Below are positions 23,230 through 33,930 of a stretch of DNA of 64,000 nt, piece after piece. Under the pieces are notes generated by a model. It searched no databases and was not told where the DNA came from. It saw only the letters and a list, made by a program, of their open reading frames with translations. This DNA is from Adiantum capillus-veneris. Its lineage: Eukaryota > Streptophyta > Polypodiopsida > Polypodiales > Pteridaceae. Location: contig CM043959.1 in assembly GCA_014529385.2 (NCBI GenBank), positions 7,991,026 to 8,055,025 of the forward strand, read 5' to 3'. Position numbers and translations under genes: made by a program. Each line of letters opens with the position of its first letter. Positions within the stretch are counted from its first letter, which is position 1.

Positions 23230-24670
23230 TGGTGTCAATAGCAACTCACAATGATCTATCTTCTATGATAGATGAGTATGCTACTCACCCTGCCTTTAAA
23301 GATATCATGTCGACCCTTGCCTCGGGGAAGAAAGAAGAACCAGTCACCTTGTAGGGTGGCTACCTTCTCCATGGAAATAGGCTATGTGTTACCCATGCCC
23401 TTCATGAGAAAGTCACGTATGAATCCCATGCTCCTCCCTATGTGGGGCATAGAGGCATTCAACCTACTCTTTGAGGAGTAAAGATGTACTTCTATTGACC
23501 TACCATGAAAGTAGACATACAACAGTATGTTTCAAAATGTGTGGAATACCAAAAGACTCAACTATGATAGAGGGAAGCAACCAAGGTTACTCCAACCATG
23601 GTTGATTACTAATTCACCATGGGAGAGTATATCCATGGATTTTATCTTTGGATTACCCGAGTTTATCCATGGGAATACGAGAATATGGACAATAGTTTGA
23701 TAGGTTTAGCAAGCAAGCACATTTTATTCCTATCAAACAGACTATTAAGGCACACAAAATGGAAACACTCTTCATATCTCAGATTCTTAGACACCATGGA
23801 TTGCCAACATCCATTGTGTCAGATAAAGATCCTAGAATGACCAGTAATTTTTGGAAATGTCTCTTTGAAAATCTAGGTACAAGATTGAATTTCTCTTCAG
23901 CCTTTCACCCACAAATGGATGTCCAAAGTGAGATATTCAATCTTATGATACTTGGTCTATTAAAGACTTATGTTATAGAATTAGATCAACACTCACAATT
24001 GGGGAATTTCTTACCCCTTTTAGAGTATGCGTACAATAATATTGTCCATACTACTATGGGAAAGACACCTTTTGAGATCATAGAGGAAAGACCTAAAAGT
24101 CCCTTGCTACTTAAAGTACATGGGAAGATCTTCATTGTGCTGATGAGTATAGCAGTGACCTACATGCCAAAATATAAGGGGGCTATATCCATCTCTCAAC
24201 AAAGGCAAAAGGTTGATCTGCAGATAAGTGTAGAAGGGCCTTAATGTTCAAAGAAAATGATTGGGTCTTACTCAAGTTTTCCAAGGCTCAATTAAGGCAA
24301 ACGACGGGCAAAAATCCTATGGGCCATCAAATGTATTATGCTAAACTAGCAAAAAGATACTATGGTCCTTTTCAAATCTTCAAGCCAATCAGTGACATGG
24401 CTTATCAACACAAGTCGCCCAGCCATTGGCTCATACACAATTCTTTTCATGTGATCCTACTTAAGCCCTACAAAGGAGATCCACCAAGTGAACCAATTAT
24501 TAAAGACCCCACAAAAATTGAAGACCAAGAAAAGGTGCTACAACCCAAACCTATCCTTCAGCATGAAGACAAGGTACTATGACATGGTAATATTATCCGA
24601 TGGTAGCTTATTAAATTAAAAAATTATCCTTTTGAAGATGCTAGATGGATGAAAGGAAATATAGCCTAAG
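23230..24670 (+). pseudogene. integrase with C-terminal chromodomain, element A
   Basis: The zinc region keeps both His (HALHEK, then SHAPPYVGHRG, about 23390-23450), but the last Cys is lost (KCVEYQ near 23540). The catalytic core has Asp in SMDFIFGLP (about 23633), Asp in IVSDKDPRM (about 23815) and Glu in VQSEIFN (about 23930). The C-terminal domain (24244-24582) contains KLAKRYYGPFQIFKPI and SFHVILLKPYKG. After the VL stop at 24582 the frame continues as a chromodomain remnant with LIKLKNYPFEDARWMKG (about 24611-24660). Chromodomains direct integration to marked chromatin and define chromoviruses. At least three frame breaks are present. Confidence 0.88.
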
Positions 24671-25060
24671 GATAAAATGAACCTTGTCAATGCTTACAAT
24701 GCTACATCAGAGTAAGAAAATGTACATGTTTCTTTTAAATGATCAATGTTCTTGTCTTATAGGACTACTTCTCTTTCTATTGTGCAGAGGTTTAAGTATT
24801 ATGCATGCTTAGAATCATGTTTGTGATGATGAAGTCTCCTAAACACCAAGTGGAATTTTTCACTCTACTTTGGGAGAATGAAATGGACTCAAGAGCAGAC
24901 ATGCTTGCGGCAGCTAAGTCTCCTAAGCCCCAAATGGATTAGTCATCCATCTTGGAATGATATTGTAGGGTAAAAAGGGATCCTCTACCCGCAAAGAAAC
25001 ATCTACTAATGACTAAGGCTTTATCTCTTCTATCTCATAGTCGAGGACGACTATGATTTC

Positions 25061-25173
25061 AAGAGAGAGGTAATGCATAAAATCTAATATGTAACCAACC
25101 TAAATGATTTATTGAAATTAAAGTGATCATTAAATGTGGGAGAATAAATGGGAACAAGGGTTAGAATATAGAC
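25061..25173 (+). repeat. polypurine tract and truncated 3' LTR of element A
   Basis: AAGAGAGAGG (25061-25070), TAA, then LTR start TGCATAAAATCTAA at 25074. About 100 bp match the 5' LTR (CATTAAATGTGGGAGAATAA and TAGAATATAGACATGT), and then homology stops at about 25173, where the minus-strand RT of element B begins. About 1.9 kb of LTR is missing. Confidence 0.85.
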
Positions 25174-26129
25174 ATGTGCATCTTCTCAGGATTGAGACAA
25201 ATGCAATATGTCCTACATTTCTCGAATACCTTTCTTAAGTGTTCTAGATGCTCATCTCTCAGAAGAGAGTGTACACAAAAATCATCCATGTATATTTCTA
25301 GAAACAACCTCAATTACTCTTTGAAAGCATGCGTCATCAACCTTTGGAATGTTGTGGGAGCATTAGTTAAACCAAACGGCATAACTCGATTTGCATAAAT
25401 TCCCCACTCCGTTGCAAAAGCTGTTTTGTGTTGATCCTCTGCGGCAATGGCAAGCTGATTATATCCTGAAAATCCATCTAGAAAGGAATATGCTCTTTTC
25501 CGCAATACACGTTCTAGAACATGATCAGTTATCGGCAAGGGATAATTGTCCCTGATTGTAGCAACATTTACTTTCTTCAAATTGACACACACTCGAAGTT
25601 TCCCGTTTTTCTTAGGCACTACCACAATCGGAGATACTCAGTCTGTGTGTTCAATCTCATATATGAATTCAGCTTCCGTTAGCTTGTCTATTTCTTCTTT
25701 GATTCGCTTAGCAAACGTGTCATTATACGTGTATGATCTCTGTCTGCTAGGCTTAGTGTCTTGTTTCAATGGAATAGTGTGTTGGCATATTGATGGATTG
25801 ACTCCTTTCAAGTCCTTGTATGACCATACAAACACATTCATGTATTCTCTAAGAAGACTCAAAAGTCTCTCTTCTTCTTCCGGAGACAAATCTGTAGCTA
25901 TGTATACCGGTCTTGGTTCCTCTCTTGGAGTTGCTAAATCAACCTTTTTAGCGTCCTCCGGTCCATCATGGGACTCGTCCTCCTTTCTTTCTTTGATAGG
26001 CTGAGTTAATATCACCTTCCTATCCTCTATCGTAAATTTCCTGTAGTGAGAGGGAACATCCATGTTTCCCTTGATGTTGGCGTTTTTGTCCTCACCACTC
26101 TCGATTTCAGTCGTCCAAACTTCTTTCAA
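25174..26129 (-). pseudogene. reverse transcriptase of gypsy element B, truncated
   Basis: Reading leftward from 26129, an Asp/Glu-rich linker leads to RT: ATDLSPEEEERLLSLLREY (about 25900), VVVPKKNGKLRVCVNLKKV (25620-25565), SFLDGFSGYNQLAI (about 25475), RVMPFGLTNAPTTFQRLM (about 25370) and IYMDDFCVHS (about 25290), so the YMDD-type catalytic pair is present. Stops at about 25638 and 25314 interrupt it. Coding ends at 25174, in the thumb, where it meets the 3' LTR of element A; RNase H and integrase are absent. The style (long acidic linker, FSGYNQ) is that of Tat-like elements. Confidence 0.88.
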
Positions 26130-26571
26130 AGTTTTCTTTAACTATCTGTACTTGTTTCGGCGTTCTAATTTGGATTCCTTGTTTTCCTTGTCTCTCTTGT
26201 TTTTTTTTCACTTTTCCTGTTTTTGTTTTTGTTTCACTGGGGTGAACTCGATTTCTTGAGATTTGTTTGTCTTTCCGTGAGATCGTTTCCGCATTTCCTC
26301 TCGTTCTTCCAAAAATCTTGTCCTTGACACAATCTTTCACCTTTACTAGCATTAGGAATTGGTTTTTTCCTTTTATCCTAGGCATCGGATTTTTTCTAAC
26401 CCCTATTGTTTTCCTATTTTCTCTATAGAGTTTCTGGCGCTTTTCAGTTTGATTTGAGAAGTCATAGAATCTAACATCCTTTATAGTTTCCTCGTTCTTG
26501 CTTGAGTTGTATGTGGAGCCATTGTCAGCTTCACTTCCCCATTCTGGATGATCGGGAAGGTCGTGAAACAT
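26107..26571 (-). pseudogene. basic linker region of B pol, frame-shifted
   Basis: An open stretch of 154 codons that is very rich in Lys, Arg, Glu and Thr lies between the protease and RT blocks, in a frame different from both. It probably represents the protease-RT spacer of the polyprotein, read partly out of frame. No catalytic motif is visible. Confidence 0.4.
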
Positions 26572-27672
26572 CTCCTCTTCATCTTCCTTGTTTGGTGTAT
26601 CAATCTTTCACTCTCCTTTTCGAGTACAACTCTCATCATGAAGTATGGAACCACATCATATCCATATTTATCACGGAACTTCGTTGTGGGACCATCTTGA
26701 ATTGCACAAACATCTAGGGTTGCTAGAATGTGTGTCCATTCTAATGGTTCAAGTGCATCCTCTGGAAAGGGTTCACCCATATAAGTTTCGTCTTCAATTT
26801 CCCTTTCTAAAACACATTCTTCGCGCTTCAGACTTCCACAGTTCGAAGCTCCACACATCCATAACTCTTTGGGTTTGCCTAACCGAGCTTGAAACTCTGA
26901 TCCTGCCAAAGTAGCTGAATCAAACTCTTCAATTGGTGTTCGGTTCACATCCTTGTAGCTATGGTCTTTTAGGTTCACACGAGTAGTGGTTTCCATATGT
27001 CTCAAGTATATGTGGTCGTAACCCCAATCCTGGACCATTTTCAACTGTCTCATGAACGGTCTTCCAAGTATAATATCAGAGTTATTCTCCTTGCCAAAGT
27101 CAACAATAGCAAAGGTATGCTGGTACTCAATTCCGCAAGAAGTCACTACGACTTTCTCTAATAGTCCCAAAGGTCTCTCCATATGTCCGTCTGCTAGTTG
27201 GAGTTTCAACCTCGTTTTTCTTATCGCCGGTTTTCCCCATTTTTTTCCAGATTTCTTTCGTAGCAATGGCTACCCTAGCCCTAGTATCAAGTATTGCCAT
27301 CGTGTTAACTCCTTGGAATTCAACTGGTAAGGTTGTATTCCCCTCTTCGCCTTCGCAATACTCTCCCACCTTGTTCAAAGGTACAGGCTTAGCATTTTTT
27401 TGTGGCTTACTTAGCTCTCGTATGCCCTCTTGCAGTTTTGCAGTTCGGTATTTTATCCCAAATTTCTCCAAGCATTTTCCTACAGTTGCCCACATGTTTG
27501 GTCGTAGTCTCAAAAGCTCAACTAGGGTGATAGTGCATGTCACTAGTGTTGAGAAAAACTCTATCAATCCTTGCGAGTCCATAACTTTTTCTGAAGAGAT
27601 TCCTCGTGAGGGAAGCGCTCTAGTCTCATATTTTGCTTCGCATTCTCCCAAGTATGAAGGTAAGGTATTCAA
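26481..27672 (-). pseudogene. aspartic protease region of element B
   Basis: The active-site loop is MAILDTRARVAIATKEIW (about 27305-27255), where the catalytic D-T-G has become D-T-R. A frameshift near 27240 moves the rest to another frame (27266-26481, 261 codons), which holds LKLQLADGHMERPLGLLE, FAIVDFG and SDIILGRPFMRQLKMVQDWG, the flap and ILGRPF motif of plant gypsy proteases. The lost Gly and the frameshift make it inactive. Upstream, in the first frame, is LVELLRLRPNMWATVGKCLE (about 27520-27460), a conserved spacer. Confidence 0.85.
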
Positions 27673-27717
27673 AGAATGAGGTTTACTCTCTACTGTTCTA
27701 ACAGAGCCTCCATCTCC

Positions 27718-28317
27718 CTAGTAAGAATGCAGATCTAAGTCCACTTGAGATCCTGCCTCAAATTCCTCTATGGGAGGATTCCTGATGTCCTTTTCCCCAT
27801 TGATCTGATTAGCTTGACAACTCAACTCTTTTGCAAAGTTTGCCTCTCTCACTTGTTTCCAAAACTCATTGTAATCCTCATCTCTTCCGTAAGACCTCTG
27901 TATCACAGGATGAAAACTCTCTATTTCTTGATCTATTGTGTTCATCACTATGAGTTCATCCTCGTGTATTTTTTTAGGCTTTTGTGCACTATTAGGCTTT
28001 TCAACTACCCATGAGAAGATAGTCTCTTGATGAATTGGGTTTTCCGCTCCACAATTCATTTGTTCTCTAGGTGGTTCCTACAAGGCTTGTGCAGTCTCGA
28101 TCATTCTTTGACACATTTCGAGTCTCTACTTTTCCAATTCCGCGTTTGGATAAGTCAACCACCATTGTTCTTGTGTTTGGTTGCTCTTTAATCTCACTTC
28201 GTAAGCTCTCATCAGTGCATCCAATGGTTCGTGTACTTTGTTGACTAACACTGATTCCCTCGAGCTCACGCTCATTGTCTCTTTGAAGCTCTTCAGTTTT
28301 GAATTTTCAGAGTCCAT
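27718..28317 (-). pseudogene. Gag-protease spacer of element B
   Basis: Two open stretches in one frame (28317-28126 and 28059-27718), separated by stops, are rich in Glu, Gln and Asn. The segment PIEEFEAGSQVDLDLHSY near 27775-27720 resembles the TPIEEFDSA block after the protease. It is part of the polyprotein of element B; no enzyme motif is seen. Confidence 0.5.
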
Positions 28318-28349
28318 TTCCCGTATTCCGTTTCGACTCTCAAGTTTCT

Positions 28350-30221
28350 CTAATCTGTCTTTTGTTTGTTTAATTTCTCAGCTAGAATCGCGTCTTGGTG
28401 TTCTTTTTTCAGTTTCATGCGTGCTTTCCTAGCTTTCCATGTGTTTCTATGGCTTCGTTGTCCTTGACTAGCCAATTCAGTCTCTGACTTTTTATTCTTT
28501 AGTTCTCTAGTGGTTTTCTTCGCTTGAGCTCTAGTAACAACTTGTGTTGGTATCAGAGTTTCATTTTCAGACCCACTGCTACTAGGAATTGACTCTAGCA
28601 TGTTCAATGTCATCTTTTTCACTTTGTTGGGATTATTTGAACAATCCTCAATGAAGTGAGTGACACCACACTCTGTGAAATATGCATTGATTCTAATGAT
28701 TTCTATGTGTGGACAAACATTTATCAAATGGTCACCTCCATACTTATAACAGGGTCCTAATGCAGGTCTATGTGTCCATTGATTTGCCCTTTGTGGATAA
28801 GCTGGTCTTTGGCCTGACAAGCCTCCATGAGCTATGAACATAAGTGTTATTGCGTCCAAGCTATACCTCTCTTCCTCTGAGGCGTGTGCGGCTGTTGGTG
28901 GTCCAACATTTCCCATCATGCTCCAAGGTTCTGGTTGTTTTGGTTCTTCAGGTGGGTAATACACAGTAGGAGCCATGAGTACACCAGAATCTTAGTAATA
29001 AGTATGAACAGGCACTAAAGCTTGTTCCTCCTGATTCTCTAGGGTGGGTGCATATCTAATGCCCACTGGTCTTGCTCCTCGTAAAGGTGGCTGTTGCCCC
29101 AATACCGGCTGTGGTCTTTCTAGCCCCATAGGTCCTGGTACGTTTTCCCTTGGGTATCGAGGTACTCGATGTACCTAAGGTGGTGCTATTTGAGCTGGAG
29201 GCACATACTGACGCTCCTTCACATAACCCTTGTTGTAATAGCACTCCTCTGTTGAGTGATTTGTCCATTTTTGTTCAATCACACACCATTTCATTAGTTT
29301 TGGCATTGGTTTAGGGTATGGTGCTAATCTCCTTATATCATCCTCTATCATTTGTTCCATGTTCAGAACTATGGTTGTTTGGAAATTCTTCTTAGTGGTG
29401 GTCTTGCTAGCTACCGATGATGAGCTACTGGATGAGCTACTGGATGCGACATCAGTATCCATTGTCACCTCTCCATAAACCACACAGTTATCCACTAAGT
29501 ACAATGCTTCTTCTCTGGTCACTTGCTCAAAACTTGTACAAGCTTTCAGGTGCAAGTCTTTCTTGAGAGTGTCATTTCTCAGCCCTTCTATAAAGAGGAC
29601 AGATAGTCTATCATCTTGCGGTCATTCCCGTACTGGACATCTCTCTATGTATTGTTTGAAGCGAAGTGAAGCTTCCTTCACCTTTTCTTGCTCCTTCTGT
29701 TTTAAAGCATATATTTGGGATACCGTGTTGTGTTTGATGCCTCTTTTCAAAAATTCCTCGGCAAACTCTTGCAACAAATGGTCAATGTCATGGAAACCTC
29801 TGCCATTTAGTGGTTGAAACCATGTCAATGCCGTCCCTTCTAAAGTAAGACCAAATCCTTCGTATTGTGTGTGAAAATCTGTTATCTAGTCATCTCTTAA
29901 GACTTGCTTAAAGAGTGAGACATGTGCATACGGATCTCTTGAGCCACTATACTTCTTTGACATACACTTGGCCACTTGAGATGGTCTCATGCGTCTCTGT
30001 TCTGCGACCAATCTCAATGCTCCCGCATATTGACTTAATCGTTCTTGTACATCATGGATGTCTTGGGTTGCTCTCGGTGGCTCCCCTGCCACGAATCTAC
30101 TACTAGGAGGCAAATGTGATGGTGTCGCTATGAATGTCGGACCTACTGTGGTATGTGTAGAGATTGGAACCGCACTACCCCGATTCATAGACATTGAATC
30201 TCTAGAATGTAATGTTCCCAT
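28350..30221 (-). pseudogene. gag of element B
   Basis: A single minus-strand frame covers the gag gene and is broken by only four stops (near 29886, 29622, 29172 and 28986). The N-terminal part carries ERLSQYAGALRLVAEQRRM, then the retrotrans_gag core: DPYAHVSLFKQVLRDD, EGFGLTLEGTALTWFQPLNG and HDIDHLLQEFAEEF. A Ser run (about 29445-29400) follows. Near 28755 is a zinc knuckle CYKYGGDHLINVC in which the second Cys has become Tyr, followed by a second partial finger CGVTHFIEDC. The basic tail leads to the protease spacer. It packages element RNA in virus-like particles. Confidence 0.88.
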
Positions 30222-31054
30222 GGGCTTGGCATAGAATACTGAGGTAGACTGAAAGAATCAGCTACGTGAGTCCTCTCTCCACCTACTGTCGTCAGGTCTG
30301 GCATGACAGTTGTAGGTGCTCGTCTTAGTGGGCTTGGAGTGACATAATAATGGTGGAGTGGTCCCCCAAAGTACGTATACCCTTCCAACTCTTTTTTATC
30401 GATTGCTGCGTATCGTCTTCCATACTTGTTGTATGCGACAATTTTCATTTCTGATCCCGCTGTGTAGGTGAAGACATAAAGTCTTTTCCGCTCTATCAAC
30501 TCATCGACGTAGGGTTCCTCGCATCTATAATAGAGATCTTCCTCTCCATTGTTATACTTGTATAACCCCACGTAGACGTTGTTTGTGTTGACTCTCAAAG
30601 TTTCATTTTCTTGCCTTAATCTCGCATTAGGGAAGCTCATTGTTGGTGCTTTCTCCTCAGGTTCCGCATCTACTTTGGATTTTGTGTCCATCAATCCCCA
30701 CTTGTCCACAATGTTAGGATTCAAGACTACCAAGTACACGATAACTTCGTCATCTAGGTACCTATCTCTACTATAGCTCACAGGCACTATGTCCTTGAAC
30801 TCACTCAGTCTATCTTCTATCTTTACACAATAGTGGTCCATACCATCTTTGTAGATCTTGACACCTTGCTTGTTGTCATACTGATACTTGATGAACAATA
30901 GCTTCATTGTGTCTGAAGGGTTTGATGGCCCTGCTGCCATGTTTTCTCTTTCATTTAGGTTCAAGTATCCTAAGTGTTCAGTGAAAATCTTGTAAGATCT
31001 CTCAGAAGAAGTATCGAAAATACTTCCTTCAAGGATCAGCTCTAACGGTCGCAC
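30185..31054 (-). CDS. 289-aa ORF upstream of gag in element B, unknown
   Basis: This frame is open for 289 codons and overlaps the gag frame by 37 nt. It is hydrophilic with many Tyr and charged residues, for example YLDDEVIVYLVVLNPNIVDK, LYYRCEEPYVDELIERKRLY and YFGGPLHHYYV; there is no signal peptide or membrane segment. It carries no stops although the neighbouring gag has four. There are two readings. It may be a separate leader ORF, as in Ogre/Tat elements that carry an extra ORF before gag. Or it may be the N-terminal part of gag joined by a frameshift near 30200. I cannot assign a function. Confidence 0.55.
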   Translation of the reverse strand: MRPLELILEGSIFDTSSERSYKIFTEHLGYLNLNERENMAAGPSNPSDTMKLLFIKYQYDNKQGVKIYKDGMDHYCVKIEDRLSEFKDIVPVSYSRDRYLDDEVIVYLVVLNPNIVDKWGLMDTKSKVDAEPEEKAPTMSFPNARLRQENETLRVNTNNVYVGLYKYNNGEEDLYYRCEEPYVDELIERKRLYVFTYTAGSEMKIVAYNKYGRRYAAIDKKELEGYTYFGGPLHHYYVTPSPLRRAPTTVMPDLTTVGGERTHVADSFSLPQYSMPSPWEHYILEIQCL

Positions 31055-31321
31055 TACACTTTGGTTTACAATCTCCTCGGTTGATGTAATACTCGTTTGA
31101 TCTCTTTGTCTCAGTTGGTTATTCTAGAAATATCTACCGGATCTCAAATTCATCAATCCCCTTAGAGGAATCTAACTTTTCAGTTTTGGCAGTTTGTTTA
31201 TCCCAATTCTCTCTGATCAAAAGTGATCCAAATTGAATGATACTTGGTCAAATGGTTTGTTTTGTCACTTGGAAGACTTCTATTACCTCAAGTGAAAATT
31301 TTTTATCAGATTTGCTCAAAA

Positions 31322-31345
31322 AGACATTATACACATATGATGTCT
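31322..31345. repeat. palindromic motif copy 1
   Basis: Diverged 24-bp copy with the centre ATACACATAT. Confidence 0.8.
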
Positions 31346-31606
31346 TTTTTTCACAGATTTTTGATATTTGTTGCTTTGCTCACTCCCAGTAGCACCCTTA
31401 TACTCTTTCCACTCACAAAATTCAATTTGAACTCTGTTTGTGCAAGTTATGGACAGATTAGGCTTTTCTTGGCAATTTCCCGATTTTTGACTTACTTGGG
31501 GTCAAATGTGATCCAAATGACATGAAACTTGAAATACAAGCTCTAGACAACTAGTACAAAGGATCTATGATAGCAAAATATTAAAATATGCCCAGAATTA
31601 GGTTAG

Positions 31607-31630
31607 AGACATCATATGCGTATGATGTCT
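31607..31630. repeat. palindromic motif copy 2
   Basis: A 24-bp palindrome-like copy, symmetric except for two central positions (ATATGCGTAT). Confidence 0.9.
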
Positions 31631-31731
31631 TTTTGCTCAATTTTGGTCAAGATTCAATATTCAAGCTTTTCATAGTGTTTGTAACAATGTTGTCAAGTCA
31701 AATTTGAAAAATCACTTCAACAAGTGCCAAA

Positions 31732-31755
31732 AGACATTATATGCGTATGATGTCT
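31732..31755. repeat. palindromic motif copy 3
   Basis: A 24-bp copy beginning AGACATTATATG; it is flanked by A on the left and T on the right, which extends the inverted repeat. Confidence 0.9.
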
Positions 31756-32011
31756 TTTGTCCTAGATTTTCCCAATTTTCAATTTTAAGCTTCTCCAAGT
31801 GTTTATCTTTGAGTTTCAAGTGCTTTTATCAAGTCTGAATGCAAAAATAAGCCAGATTAGGCTTTTCTTGGCAATTTTCCGATTTTTGACTTACTTGAGG
31901 TCAGATGTGATCCAAATGACATGAAACTTGAAATAGAAGCTCTAGACAACTAGTACAAAGGATCTGTGTTAGCAAAATATCAAAATATAAATATGCCTAG
32001 AATTAGGTTAG

Positions 32012-32035
32012 AGACATCATATGCGTATGATGTAT
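32012..32035. repeat. palindromic motif copy 4
   Basis: Counterpart of copy 2 in the second 399-bp unit; the last bases are TGTAT instead of TGTCT. Confidence 0.9.
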
Positions 32036-32136
32036 TTTTGCTCAATTTTGGTCAAGATTCCATATTTAAGCTTTTCATAGTGTTTGTAACAATGTTGTCA
32101 AGTCAAATATAAAAAATCACTTCAGCAAGTGGCAAA

Positions 32137-32160
32137 AGACATTATATGCGTATGATGTCT
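32137..32160. repeat. palindromic motif copy 5
   Basis: Counterpart of copy 3 in the second 399-bp unit. Confidence 0.9.
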
Positions 32161-32423
32161 TTTGTCCCAGATTTTGCCAGTTTTCAATTTTAAGCCTTCT
32201 CAAGTGTTTATCTTTGAGTTTCAAGTGTTTTATCAAGTCTGAATGCAAAAATAAGCTCTGAATCAAATTTTCCTAGTCTTTGCGTTTTTTACACTCTTGA
32301 CTTGGTATTTTGAGTTTCTAGAAGTGTTAAAGCCCTTGTTTTATGTTGATCTTAGGGTATAACCCCCCTTCCGAACACTATGGTAATGTAAAATTTTCTA
32401 TTTTGGTCTCTGTTTAGCCCCTA

Positions 32424-32447
32424 AGACATCATACGCGTATGATGTCT
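32424..32447. repeat. palindromic motif copy 6, perfect
   Basis: A perfect 24-bp palindrome with half-site AGACATCATACG and centre ACGCGT. It lies outside the duplication, between the second unit and the primer site. Confidence 0.95.
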
Positions 32448-32956
32448 AAGGTTGCAGAATTCTAATTTTTCAACACAGAACTTTTCCAAGAGCTCTCCTA
32501 AGTGCTCAGCAACACTCACTCTCACAGAAAATTTCTCTGAACTTTGTTTATGCAAGTTTCACTACCAAATCAACGGTTTAGTGATCTAACATGCAAACAA
32601 ACACATCAAGAAAATAAATCACTGATTAATAGCTCTAGATCAAGATCAAATCAAGTCCTACCTAAGCTAATTCTAATTATAAAATGGGTTTTTGCAATTG
32701 TGAGTATAAGGAGATTCACTGCCACACACGGACTAGTAAATACCTCAATCTCAACAACCAATAAACACCAACAAAAATCAATCTAATCTAAACTAAAAAA
32801 CTGTCAAACAGGAAAGACCCAGGAATACCACAAGTTTCCTAGTACCTCTCAAAGATCCTCGGAGTCCACCACTCCTAAACCTTTCTAACTAAAATATATA
32901 AAGTAACAAACAAATCACCTCGTAGGATTAATCTAAGGTCACCTACTTAGGGCTCT

Positions 32957-32976
32957 CGTCCCCGGAAATGGCGCCA
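32957..32976 (-). other. primer binding site of element B (tRNA-Asp type)
   Basis: On the minus strand the site reads TGGCGCCATTTCCGGGGAC, two bases from the LTR start at 32979. TGGCGCC followed by CCGGGGA is the site used by many plant Tat/Athila elements, which prime with tRNA-Asp by common assignment. Confidence 0.85.
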
Positions 32977-33598
32977 AATGTTGTGGCGGTTACGCCGCTA
33001 GCGGTGGTTATGATAGCGAGAACTCAACCGACAAACAAGAATGTCAGACGAGGACGGAGCTTGACCCCCAGGCGCATGGAAACAAATAGATGAGTGTCAA
33101 ATCACCTACTCGACCTTCTAACAACAATCACTACCAAGGTCAAATCTAAGTTCTCAAATACGCAAGTGACTGAAATCTGTACTACGACCAAATGCTATCC
33201 GAAACATGATCTAGAGTCATCGAATCAGCCTCAAACTCAAAGGGGGGTCTCTACACTAGGTAAGGACAATACCCTATGAATCTACAATACAATCTCAACC
33301 TATAACCACTCAGTGCGATAAACCGTATGAAGACAGGCCGAAAAATACAAGTGACCGAATCTCGACTCCGATGATACTAATGTGTAGCTCTACTTGCTGC
33401 GGCTCTATAGATATATGGCACACTCAATTCCGACACACAGGGAGGGAGAAAACTCACATAGAATCTCGTGGGAGTTCACCTCGGGTAGAAGCCGAATGCG
33501 TGCACGCTTGGTATCGGTGCGTAGCTCTCGCCATTGCTAACACAATGGCGGTGTCGCTTCTCCAATGGCGGCTCCGTAGCTTGCGTAGCAAGAGGATA

Positions 33599-33600
<2 letters not shown>

Positions 33601-33643
<43 letters not shown>
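33601..33643. repeat. (CT)n microsatellite
   Basis: About 21 CT units in the first copy of the duplicated LTR block. Confidence 0.97.
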
Positions 33644-33645
<2 letters not shown>

Positions 33646-33690
33646 ACACACTCACAGCGCTCTCTCCGTAGCTTGCGTAGCAAGAGGATA

Positions 33691-33692
<2 letters not shown>

Positions 33693-33781
<89 letters not shown>
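33693..33781. repeat. (CT)n microsatellite
   Basis: About 44 CT units in the second copy of the duplicated LTR block, twice the length of the first. Confidence 0.97.
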
Positions 33782-33783
<2 letters not shown>

Positions 33784-33930
33784 ACACACTCACAGCGCTC
33801 CAAAAAACTCACTTTGATTAATGACTCAAAATTTGTTCTCTTAGGTTTACAAAAATTGGTTCGTATACCTCAGCCTTGGAGGTGTGAAAACATCTCTAAT
33901 CTGATTACATGAGCAGGTGAAACTACTTGG

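Larger units (their letters stand above)
31454..32255. repeat. tandem duplication, 399-bp period
   Basis: The block starting CAGATTAGGCTTTTCTTGG at 31454 recurs at 31853 and the match runs to about 32255 with few changes. Each unit includes TGACATGAAACTTGAAATA, two palindrome copies and AAGTCTGAATGCAAAAATAA. The small divergence suggests the duplication is younger than the coding decay. Confidence 0.95.
31055..32968 (-). other. long leader of element B with palindromes and a 399-bp duplication
   Basis: About 1.9 kb separates the first ORF from the primer site. It contains no gene. It holds six copies of a 24-bp palindrome-like motif (half-site AGACATCATACG) and a tandem duplication with a 399-bp period (31454-31852 and 31853-32255) that carries two palindromes per copy. 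Such a leader would contain the packaging and translation-control signals of the element. Confidence 0.75.
32979..33930 (-). repeat. 5' LTR of element B (right end approximate)
   Basis: It starts on the plus strand TGTTGTGGCGGTTACGCC, next to the primer site. No second copy is in the window, so the outer end is a guess. Inside, a block of about 95 bp (GTAGCTTGCGTAGCAAGAGG, then a CT run, then AGACACACTCACAGCGCT) occurs twice at 33573-33664 and 33667-33803, with CT runs of different length. Confidence 0.55.

Noticed and set aside
31322-32447. Regular palindromic repeats suggesting a CRISPR array
   Set aside because: Spacing is irregular, four of six copies are explained by one tandem duplication, and the setting is a plant retrotransposon leader.
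33476-33793. Open frames of alternating Ser/Leu or Arg/Glu over the CT runs
   Set aside because: They are translations of (CT)n/(GA)n microsatellites; open only because the repeat has no stop codon. The same applies at 38773-39277.
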